Assembly: GCF_033097525.1 (NCBI RefSeq)
Contig: NZ_CP109907.1
Coordinates: forward strand, 2,542,001-2,606,000
From: Sphingobacterium sp. UGAL515B_05
GTDB lineage: Bacteria; Bacteroidota; Bacteroidia; Sphingobacteriales; Sphingobacteriaceae
Reading direction: 5' to 3'
Length of the DNA: 64,000 nucleotides
The notes below the pieces were generated by a model that was not told where the DNA came from, ran no database searches, and saw only the letters and a program-made list of their open reading frames with translations. Position numbers and translations under genes: made by a program. This document shows, one piece after another, positions 34,013 to 41,707 of this stretch (positions within the stretch are counted from its first letter, which is position 1; every line of letters starts with the position of its first letter).

Positions 34013-35338
34013 ATGATGAAAAAAATCTTTCGATTTTTACTCCTGCTTACATCAATTGCGATCTTGTCCAATGCACATGCGCAAGGAAAGTTTCCGGACG
34101 GAACAGCAATCTCAAAATGGTTCGAGACTGTAAAATCGACTGAGATCGGAACGCTCGGAGAGAAATTTCTCATCACGGATTTTGGTGTGGTCGCAGATAG
34201 CACCATCGTGCAAACTGCCAAAATCCAACAAGCAATTGATAAAGCATATCAAAGTGGAGGCGGTGTCGTCGTCGTACCTAAAGGGATCTATCTGAGTGGT
34301 TCATTATTTTTTAAACCAAAGACACACTTGCACTTGGAAGAAGGGGCTGTGTTAAAAGGAAGTGATGATATCGCAGATTTTGCGCTAGCGGAGACTCGAA
34401 TGGAAGGTCAGACAGTGAAATATTTTTTGGCGCTTGTCAATGCGGATCAGGTGGATGGATTTACAATTTCGGGCAAAGGCACACTCGATGGAAACGGGTT
34501 GCGCTACTGGCGATCCTTTTGGCTTCGAAGACAGTTTAATCCACAATGCACAAATATGGACGAGATGCGCCCACGCTTACTTTATGTTTCCAATAGCAAG
34601 GACGTACAAATATCGGGCATTCGTTTGATCAATTCACCGTTTTGGACCTCACATTATTATAAATGTGAAAATCTCAAATTGATCGGTTTGCACATTTCGG
34701 CGCCAAAGGAACCTGTGAAAGCGCCTAGTTCAGATGCGATTGATTTGGATGTCTGCCGCAATGTATTGATTAAGGATTGTTACTTATCCGTTAACGATGA
34801 TGCGATCGCATTAAAAGGAGGTAAAGGGCCTAAGTCCGACAAAGATCCTAATAATGGACCTAATTCAAATATTATTATTGAGAACTGTTTCTTTGGATTT
34901 TGTCATAGTGCACTGACTTGTGGTAGTGAATCTATTCATAGCTATAATGTGATTTTTAGGAACAATACCTTAGATAAAGCACGCAAGCTGTTGCAGTTAA
35001 AGATGCGGCCAGATACGCCACAGGAATATGAAAACATTTTGATCGAAAATGTAAAGGGAAATGTCAATAGCATGTTGTTTATTAAACCTTGGACCCAATT
35101 TTTTGATTTGAAGGGCGAGAAAGATATTAAAATGTCCTATGCAAGAAATATTGTCCTACGCAATATAGATCTGGATTGCGACATCGTATTCGATGTCCTC
35201 AATTCGGAACAATATGTGCTGTCGGATTTTACATTTCAAAATATGCACGTCCGTGCAGCCAAAGATCCAGCGATTCACAGGGAATATATTAAAAACTTTG
35301 TCCTAAATAATGTAACTGTTAATAATAAAAAGCAATAA
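34013..35338 (+). CDS. GH28 family galacturonidase (RG-I-type)
   Basis: A secreted 441-residue parallel beta-helix enzyme, with a signal peptide ending AHAQ. Catalytic-motif equivalents: SSDAIDLD (Asp241/Asp244), NDDAIALKGG (Asp262-Asp263), CHSALTCGSE in place of GHG, and LLQLKMRPDT in place of the Arg-Ile-Lys motif. The three Asp positions are kept, but the substrate-binding motifs differ from classical polygalacturonases. This suggests a subfamily acting on rhamnogalacturonan-derived oligosaccharides (inference). First gene of the nine-gene operon driven by P6; the PL11 gene starts 41 bp downstream. Confidence 0.85.
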   Translation: MMKKIFRFLLLLTSIAILSNAHAQGKFPDGTAISKWFETVKSTEIGTLGEKFLITDFGVVADSTIVQTAKIQQAIDKAYQSGGGVVVVPKGIYLSGSLFFKPKTHLHLEEGAVLKGSDDIADFALAETRMEGQTVKYFLALVNADQVDGFTISGKGTLDGNGLRYWRSFWLRRQFNPQCTNMDEMRPRLLYVSNSKDVQISGIRLINSPFWTSHYYKCENLKLIGLHISAPKEPVKAPSSDAIDLDVCRNVLIKDCYLSVNDDAIALKGGKGPKSDKDPNNGPNSNIIIENCFFGFCHSALTCGSESIHSYNVIFRNNTLDKARKLLQLKMRPDTPQEYENILIENVKGNVNSMLFIKPWTQFFDLKGEKDIKMSYARNIVLRNIDLDCDIVFDVLNSEQYVLSDFTFQNMHVRAAKDPAIHREYIKNFVLNNVTVNNKKQ

Positions 35339-35379
35339 TAATATGTACCAGCATATTGCTGTGGCTTAGACCTTGAATT

Positions 35380-37227
35380 ATGAAGACAAAACTTATTCTT
35401 TTGACCGGGGCGCTGATCGGTTCCCTAGCCGTTTCAGGCCAACGTAAAATGGAGTTTTTGGATCGGGGGATGGTGGGTGTAAAAACGACGGACAACGCTG
35501 TTTTTTTAAGCTGGCGTCTGCTTGGCACTGACGATTTTGATACGGCTTTTGCAATTTATAGAAAGGATGGGAATGGCAAGCAGAAAAGACTAAATACTTC
35601 ACCTTTGACCGAAGGGACTAATTTTTTGGACGATCATGTCGATTTGAATCAAGATGTTACTTACATTTTGGATATAGTAGCCGGAGGTAAAGAAAAAGAA
35701 GTCGCTAAATTGACCTTATCGAAAGATCAAAAAGTACAGCAATACTTAAATATTCCCTTACGTACTCCCAAAGGGTACACTCCGGGTGATATTTCTGTAG
35801 GTGATTTGGATGGAGACGGGACTTACGAACTGATTGTTCATCAGACGGGTGTTGGACATGACAATGCACACAATGGGATTACTTCGGAACCTATTTTTCA
35901 GGCATATAAACTAGATGGTACTTTTCTTTGGGAAATCAATTTGGGTAAAAATATCCGGGAAGGAGCACATTATACCCAATTTATGGTATACGACCTCGAT
36001 AGTGACGGCCGTGCAGAGCTGGTCTGCAAAACGGCCGACGGTACGAAAGATGGACTGGGAAATGTCATTGGTGATGCCCAGGCCGATTGGCGTGATACTG
36101 TATTAAATTCGCGGACTGTTGGTCGCATATTGAAAGGACCTGAATATTTAACCGTATTTGATGGATTGACGGGCAAAGCCCTAAGCTCTGTAAATTATTT
36201 ACCAGAACGTGGAGAGCTAAGTTCATGGGGAGATACAAATGCTAATCGCAGCGATCGATTTTTAGCTTGTGTAGCCTATTTGGATGGTGTACATCCAAGT
36301 GTTGTGATGACGCGGGGATATTATGAACGGACAGCTTTGGCAGCGTGGGACTTTAAAGATAAAAAATTAGTGAACCGCTGGGTATTTGATAGCAAAGTTC
36401 GTAAAGATCCTTATTCCGGACAGGGATATCATAATCTTACGGTCGCGGATGTTGACCAGGATGGCAAAGATGAAATTGTGTTTGGTTCGATGGTTATTGA
36501 TGATAATGGCAAAGGTCTATACAGTACAGGACTGGGACATGGTGATGCGCTGCATGTCGGTGACCTAGATCCTGAAAGACCCGGCCTGGAGATCTTTGGA
36601 ATCCATGAACTGAAAGGAGGGCGGAAAGGGACCGGCGTGGCTTTATTGGATGCCAAAACTGGCGCAATATTGTTTAAAAGTGCAATAGACCAAGATATTC
36701 CCCGCGGTGTTGCTGCAAATATAGATCCCGATCATAAAGGGGCGTATCTGTGGTGGCTGGGATCTAGAGATATGTACGATACCAAAGGTAATCGTGTAGG
36801 GCCGGCGCCGAGATCGACCAATTTTCTGATCTGGTGGGATGCCGATTTGAGCCGGGAACTTTTAAACAGTAACTATATTGAAAAATATAAAAATGGGAAA
36901 ATAGAACGAATCTTTACGGCGATTGGAGCATCATCGATCAATGGAACTAAAAGTACACCTAACCTGAGCGCGGATATCTTTGGCGATTGGCGTGAAGAAT
37001 TGATCCTACGTGCAGATGACAACCAAAGCCTACGTATCTATACAACAACGATCCCTACAACACAAAGGGTATATACGTTGATGCATGATCCACAGTATCG
37101 CTTGAGCATAGCATGGCAGAATGTGGCTTACAATCAACCGCCACATACGGGGTATTATCTCGGTGCAGGTATGGATCGTCCAGTCAAGCCGAACATTCAG
37201 CTGGTTAAGTATGGCCATAAAAAATAG
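35380..37227 (+). CDS. PL11 rhamnogalacturonan lyase
   Basis: A secreted 615-residue lyase, with a signal peptide ending AVSG. The opening REMEFLDRG-type segment (here RKMEFLDRGMVGV), an N-terminal Ig-like domain to ~120, then an eight-bladed propeller with repeated calcium-binding DLDGDG, DLDSDG and DVDQDG loops, all match PL11. These enzymes cleave the rhamnose-galacturonate backbone of RG-I by beta-elimination, leaving an unsaturated galacturonate that the GH105 of this operon removes. It precedes the tandem CE12 esterases by 55 bp. Length is normal for the family. Confidence 0.93.
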   Translation: MKTKLILLTGALIGSLAVSGQRKMEFLDRGMVGVKTTDNAVFLSWRLLGTDDFDTAFAIYRKDGNGKQKRLNTSPLTEGTNFLDDHVDLNQDVTYILDIVAGGKEKEVAKLTLSKDQKVQQYLNIPLRTPKGYTPGDISVGDLDGDGTYELIVHQTGVGHDNAHNGITSEPIFQAYKLDGTFLWEINLGKNIREGAHYTQFMVYDLDSDGRAELVCKTADGTKDGLGNVIGDAQADWRDTVLNSRTVGRILKGPEYLTVFDGLTGKALSSVNYLPERGELSSWGDTNANRSDRFLACVAYLDGVHPSVVMTRGYYERTALAAWDFKDKKLVNRWVFDSKVRKDPYSGQGYHNLTVADVDQDGKDEIVFGSMVIDDNGKGLYSTGLGHGDALHVGDLDPERPGLEIFGIHELKGGRKGTGVALLDAKTGAILFKSAIDQDIPRGVAANIDPDHKGAYLWWLGSRDMYDTKGNRVGPAPRSTNFLIWWDADLSRELLNSNYIEKYKNGKIERIFTAIGASSINGTKSTPNLSADIFGDWREELILRADDNQSLRIYTTTIPTTQRVYTLMHDPQYRLSIAWQNVAYNQPPHTGYYLGAGMDRPVKPNIQLVKYGHKK

Positions 37228-37282
37228 TAATTTGGAAGCGCGATTTGGATTTTTTGACTAAAAGAAATAGATAAGTTAGCAA

Positions 37283-38053
37283 ATGAAGCATACAATAAAA
37301 TGGATAGGGATGGCACTGACAGCCGTTCTTTTGATATCCTTTGCGAAACAGCAAGATAGACCTACGATTTATCTTATCGGTGATTCGACCGTTAAGAACA
37401 GCAATAAGGAATATTGGGGCTGGGGTACCCTGCTTCCTGAATTATTGGATACGACACGAATCCGTGTAGACAATCATGCGATGGCGGGGCGTAGTACACG
37501 AACATTTGTCAAAGAAGGAAGATGGGCAAAAGTTGATTCTTTGTTCAAGCCGGGAGATTTCTTATTGATTCAGTTTGGCCATAACGAGGGCAGTAAGCCC
37601 GATACCAGCAAACAAGGCTATCGGGGTGTGCTACGGGGCATCGGCCAGGACTCCGTTGTGCTGGATTGGGGAAATGGAAAGAAGGAGACCGTACACACTT
37701 ACGGTGAAAACCTGCGTCGTTTTGTGATTGAAGCAAAGAAAAAGGGGGTAACACCAATTTTGTTATCCATGATTCCGCGCAACCAATGGGATAATCAAGG
37801 TAAGGTGAAACGGGCCGACAACGACTTTGGCTTGTGGGCTAGGCAGATTGCAGAAGAACAGGGCGTTCCTTTTTTGGATCTGAATAGTATTACCGCAGAT
37901 AAATATGATCAGCTTGGTGCTGAACGGGTAAAATCCAATTATTTTCCAGGTGACCATACACATACGAATAAAGCTGGAGCAAGAGAAAATGCATTGTCTG
38001 TTATCGAAGGATTTCGGAGGATTAAAAGCCAATTAGTACAATACATTAAATAA
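37283..38053 (+). CDS. CE12 rhamnogalacturonan acetylesterase (first of tandem pair)
   Basis: A 256-residue secreted SGNH esterase with an N-terminal hydrophobic signal (residues 1-22). Block I is LIGDSTV (nucleophile Ser), block II HAMAGRSTRTF, block III QFGHNEG and block V DHTHTN with the catalytic Asp and His. It deacetylates RG-I galacturonate ahead of lyase attack. The next CE12 gene begins 2 bp after this stop, so the two are translationally linked tandem duplicates. The pair differs in the loop between blocks III and V, which may set different acetyl-position preference (inference). Confidence 0.9.
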   Translation: MKHTIKWIGMALTAVLLISFAKQQDRPTIYLIGDSTVKNSNKEYWGWGTLLPELLDTTRIRVDNHAMAGRSTRTFVKEGRWAKVDSLFKPGDFLLIQFGHNEGSKPDTSKQGYRGVLRGIGQDSVVLDWGNGKKETVHTYGENLRRFVIEAKKKGVTPILLSMIPRNQWDNQGKVKRADNDFGLWARQIAEEQGVPFLDLNSITADKYDQLGAERVKSNYFPGDHTHTNKAGARENALSVIEGFRRIKSQLVQYIK

Positions 38054-38055
38054 AA

Positions 38056-38841
38056 ATGAAGATGAAATTGAAATTGTTGCCTTGGGCTGTGGTCCTTTTC
38101 GCTGTAATCAGTATGTCTTTTTTGGAAAAACAGCATAAACCGACCTTATTTATTATTGGTGATTCCACCGTAAAAAACGGACAGGGAAATGGGGCCAATG
38201 GACAGTGGGGCTGGGGAAGTTTGATCGGTCAGTATTTTAAATTAGATAAGATCAATGTCAAGAATCGTGCTTTGGGGGGAACAAGTACCCGGACATTTTA
38301 TAACAATCCAAAGCTTTGGCAGAGGGTACTGGATAGCATACAGCCGGGCGATTTTGTCCTTATGCAATTTGGACATAATGATTCAAGTCCTATTGTGGAT
38401 ACGTTACGTGCTCGTGGAACGATAAAAGGAAATGGCGACGATTACCAAGAAGTGTATAATCCATTGCTGAAGCAACATGAAGTTGTCTATAGTTATGGTT
38501 TTTACTTACGTCGATTTGTGAAAAATATTCAAGATAAAGGAGCCACAGCAATTATTTGTTCACCTATTCCGCGCAATGCCTGGGAAGGAAACCAAGTGCG
38601 TAAATCGGATTATGCAACATGGGCAAAAGAAGCTGCACAACAGGCTAATGCGTTTTTTATCCCCTTGCAGGATCAAGTGATAGCCCAGTATGAAACATTG
38701 GGGAAAAAGAAAGTAGAAACAGAATTTTTTGATCCTAAAGATGCGACCCATACAATTAAAGCAGGTGCTTTGCTAAATGCTAAACTCGTTGCTGAACAAT
38801 TGAAAGCACAAACCAAAATCGGACTAAAGAAATTTATGTAG
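38056..38841 (+). CDS. CE12 rhamnogalacturonan acetylesterase (second of tandem pair)
   Basis: A 261-residue SGNH esterase with a short N-terminal hydrophobic signal. Motifs IIGDSTVKN, RALGGTSTRTF, QFGHND and DATHTIKAGA supply the Ser, oxyanion Gly/Asn and Asp-His residues. It shares block order and the WGWG segment with the preceding gene, so it is a diverged tandem copy. The sulfatase gene starts 1 bp after its stop. Expected to act in the periplasm or at the cell surface on acetylated RG-I. Confidence 0.9.
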   Translation: MKMKLKLLPWAVVLFAVISMSFLEKQHKPTLFIIGDSTVKNGQGNGANGQWGWGSLIGQYFKLDKINVKNRALGGTSTRTFYNNPKLWQRVLDSIQPGDFVLMQFGHNDSSPIVDTLRARGTIKGNGDDYQEVYNPLLKQHEVVYSYGFYLRRFVKNIQDKGATAIICSPIPRNAWEGNQVRKSDYATWAKEAAQQANAFFIPLQDQVIAQYETLGKKKVETEFFDPKDATHTIKAGALLNAKLVAEQLKAQTKIGLKKFM

Positions 38842-38842
38842 T

Positions 38843-40438
38843 ATGATAAAATCTACCTTTCCGCTGGCGATCTTCTTTCTGCTCACAGTATTTATAGTCC
38901 GTGCACAGCAACGGCCCAATATTGTGTTGATTCTGGCCGATGACATGGGCTATGCTGATTTAGGTTGTTTTGGTTCCGAAATTCAGACCCCACATTTGGA
39001 TAAAATGGCAAAGGAAGGTATTAAGATGACTAACTTTTATAATGCTTCGCGTTGTTGTCCATCACGTGCTTCTCTATTGACCGGATTGTATCCGCATCAG
39101 GCAGGTGTGGGTGATATGATGAACAAGCGTCCTTTTCCTGCCTATCAGGGCTATTTAAATCGAAACTCGGTCACATTGGCCGAACTATTGAAAAGCGCAG
39201 GTTATGGAACTTATATGGCTGGGAAATGGCATGTTGGACAGGAAAAAGAAAATTGGCCTCGGCAGCGTGGATTTCAGCGCTACTATGGGCTAATTGATGG
39301 AGCAAACAGCTACTTTGAAAACCGGCCTTATCGTCCCAAACAAAAATTGACGATAGCTTTGGACAATGAGACGATCGTTCCGCCAAAAGATTACTATAGC
39401 TCGGATGCCTATACGGATTATGCGATGGCTTTCATTGGCGAGCATTTGGAAACGAAAAAAGAGGATCCTTTTTTTCTATACCTCGCTTTTCAGGCGCCCC
39501 ACTGGCCTATACATGCCAAACCGCAGGATATTGCAAAGTATCGGGGTAAATATATGGAAGGCTGGGAGGCTATCCGTGAAAAGCGTTTTCAAAAACAGCA
39601 GCAGTTAGGGATAGTGCCACCAACGACCAAATTGTCTCCAATGGATACCACCTTGCGAAATTGGAATGATTGCAGCTGGGAAGAAAAAGTAAAATGGGAT
39701 GAAAAGATGGCTGTCTACGCGGCGATGGTAGACGAATTGGATCAGAATGTTGGCCGACTGGTTGATTATCTCCAATCAAAAGGGCAATTGGACAACACTG
39801 TTTTTATTTTTCTCTCTGATAACGGGGCGAGCAATGAGACCATAACCAATGCGGGATTTACAGCAGAAATTAGAGCTGCGAATGAATTTCCTGCTAGTCA
39901 TCCACGTTCTTTTACAGCTTATGGAATTGAAGGCGCTGCAGTGAGCAATACGCCTTTCAAAAAGTTCAAGCATTGGGAGTTTGAGGGTGGCAATGCAACC
40001 AGTTTTATCGCTTATGGGCCCAAGTTTCTGCCGCAAGGAAAACAGTTTGATAGGCCAGCCCATTTGATCGATATCATGCCAACCTTAGCACAATGGTCGG
40101 GAGCAAACTATCCTGAAAATTATGCCGGTAATACGATTAAACCGATGGAAGGGGCCTCCTTGCTTCCGCTATGGAATGAGCAACAGAAGGATATGGATCG
40201 GGAAATTTGTTTTGAGCACGAGGGTAACAAAGCTGTGCGCAAAGGTAAATGGAAATTGGTCTCTTCCTATCCTGAAAATAGGTGGTATTTATATGATATA
40301 GAAAAAGATAGAAGTGAAACAGTAGACTTATCAGCCTCTTTTCCGAAAATATACCGAGAAATGGTTCAGATCTATGAAAACTGGGCGAAAAGGGTTGGTG
40401 TGATACCCTACGAGCAGCTCGCTCAAAAACCTTCATGA
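38843..40438 (+). CDS. S1-family sulfatase (formylglycine type)
   Basis: A secreted 531-residue arylsulfatase-superfamily protein with a signal ending VRAQ. The sulfatase signature is C71-C-P-S-R followed by LLTG, with Cys71 expected to be converted to formylglycine by an anaerobic-type or FGE maturase not in this window. Metal ligands are visible in LADDMGYADLG and FLSDNGA, and KWHVG supplies the Lys/His pair. Its position between CE12 and GH105 genes means it is coexpressed with RG-I enzymes. Land-plant RG-I is not known to be sulfated, so the natural substrate may be a sulfated rhamnose- or galacturonate-containing glycan, or sulfated side chains (inference). Confidence 0.88.
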   Translation: MIKSTFPLAIFFLLTVFIVRAQQRPNIVLILADDMGYADLGCFGSEIQTPHLDKMAKEGIKMTNFYNASRCCPSRASLLTGLYPHQAGVGDMMNKRPFPAYQGYLNRNSVTLAELLKSAGYGTYMAGKWHVGQEKENWPRQRGFQRYYGLIDGANSYFENRPYRPKQKLTIALDNETIVPPKDYYSSDAYTDYAMAFIGEHLETKKEDPFFLYLAFQAPHWPIHAKPQDIAKYRGKYMEGWEAIREKRFQKQQQLGIVPPTTKLSPMDTTLRNWNDCSWEEKVKWDEKMAVYAAMVDELDQNVGRLVDYLQSKGQLDNTVFIFLSDNGASNETITNAGFTAEIRAANEFPASHPRSFTAYGIEGAAVSNTPFKKFKHWEFEGGNATSFIAYGPKFLPQGKQFDRPAHLIDIMPTLAQWSGANYPENYAGNTIKPMEGASLLPLWNEQQKDMDREICFEHEGNKAVRKGKWKLVSSYPENRWYLYDIEKDRSETVDLSASFPKIYREMVQIYENWAKRVGVIPYEQLAQKPS

Positions 40439-40551
40439 TTTCGCAGGCACCAACAGCAATGAAAGCAAAAGAAGGTTCTCTCTGGCCAATAAGATCAGAC
40501 ACTTTCTGAAAAAAAGGAATTCCCGTTATGAATAATTATATAAAGAAAAAC

Positions 40552-41706
40552 ATGAAAATATTTAATACTTATACGGCCACTTTGATGATTGCGTTTTTCC
40601 TTTCAGCATGTTCATCGACGAAGAAGGTTGTCGAACAGAGGCAGGAATTAACCGCTGTAGATGTACTCCGATCGTTGCAGCTGACCAATCGTTATTTCAT
40701 GAACAAATGGACAGACACCGGTAAACCGATCTATACCAACCGTTGGCGGCCGAGCAATATCTGGACCCGGGCCGTTTATTACGAAGGGCTCATGGCACTT
40801 TATCAGATTGATAAAAACAACGAATACTACAATTATGCTGTGGATTGGGGAAATAAACATGACTGGGGTATGCGCAACGGTTTGGAAACTCGAAATGCCG
40901 ATGACCAAGCTTGTGGGCAGACCTATCTGGATCTCTATGAGATTGAAGCAAAGCCTGAGCGTATCCAAAAGATTAAAGCCAATATAGATTACATTATCAA
41001 ATCTGGAAAAGTAGACGATTGGACCTGGATTGATGCCATACAAATGGCCATGCCAATTTATGCTAAATTGGGAGTAATGACCAAGGATCAAACTTACTTT
41101 GATTACATGTATAAAATGTATCATCATTCAAAAACACAGGAAGGTGGAGGCCTGTATAACAAGGCCGATAAACTTTGGTGGCGCGATAAAGATTTTGTTC
41201 CTCCCTACAAGGAGCCGAATGGTGAGGATTGCTATTGGTCACGTGGCAATGGATGGGTTGTGGCAGCTTTGGTCAGGGTACTTGATTTAATTCCGGAGAA
41301 CGAAGCACATCGTGCCGAGTACATGTCGGATTATAAAGCTATGATGGAAGCGCTTGTTCCTATTCAAAGACCGGATGGATTTTGGAATGTCAGTCTACAC
41401 GATCCGACTAATTTTGGCGGACGTGAAACTTCAGGCACAGCATTATTTGCCTATGGTATGGCCTGGGGTATCAATAATGGTTTCCTGGATGCTAAAATAT
41501 ATCGCCCTGTTGTAGAAAAGGCATGGAAAGCAATGACAGCAGAAGCGGTACACCCTTCTGGTTTTTTGGGCTATTTGCAAGGAACAGGGAAAGAACCTAA
41601 GGATGGTCAGCCCGTCAGTTTTTCAAGTCAACCGGATTTTGAAGATTACGGTTTGGGTTGTTTCTTATTAGGAGGAACAGAAGTCTATAAAATGTTGTCA
41701 AGATAA
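40552..41706 (+). CDS. GH105 unsaturated rhamnogalacturonyl hydrolase
   Basis: A 384-residue lipoprotein when started at ATG 40552 (MKIFNTYTATLM, lipobox FLSAC); ATG 40528 would add eight residues before the signal. It is an (alpha/alpha)6 barrel with Asp118 in NADDQACGQTYL and Asp161 in WTWIDAIQMA, the two catalytic-site aspartates of the family. ETSGTALFAYGMAWGI and GSFLLGGTEV-like ends are typical. It hydrates and removes the unsaturated galacturonate produced by PL11. The 113 bp before it contain no P-type operator, so it depends on P6. The GH2 gene starts 1 bp after its stop. Confidence 0.92.
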   Translation: MKIFNTYTATLMIAFFLSACSSTKKVVEQRQELTAVDVLRSLQLTNRYFMNKWTDTGKPIYTNRWRPSNIWTRAVYYEGLMALYQIDKNNEYYNYAVDWGNKHDWGMRNGLETRNADDQACGQTYLDLYEIEAKPERIQKIKANIDYIIKSGKVDDWTWIDAIQMAMPIYAKLGVMTKDQTYFDYMYKMYHHSKTQEGGGLYNKADKLWWRDKDFVPPYKEPNGEDCYWSRGNGWVVAALVRVLDLIPENEAHRAEYMSDYKAMMEALVPIQRPDGFWNVSLHDPTNFGGRETSGTALFAYGMAWGINNGFLDAKIYRPVVEKAWKAMTAEAVHPSGFLGYLQGTGKEPKDGQPVSFSSQPDFEDYGLGCFLLGGTEVYKMLSR

Positions 41707-41707
41707 G

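Noticed and set aside
40444..40490. A possible operator CAGGCAC/CAGCAAT before the GH105 gene.
   Set aside because: The half-sites are 10 bp apart, but no TA-containing -7 box lies at +27 (40481), and the second half-site is poor. GH105 is better explained by read-through from P6.
40137..40502. A 121-codon minus-strand frame across the end of the sulfatase gene.
   Set aside because: Overlaps conserved sulfatase C-terminal coding sequence and has no domain features.
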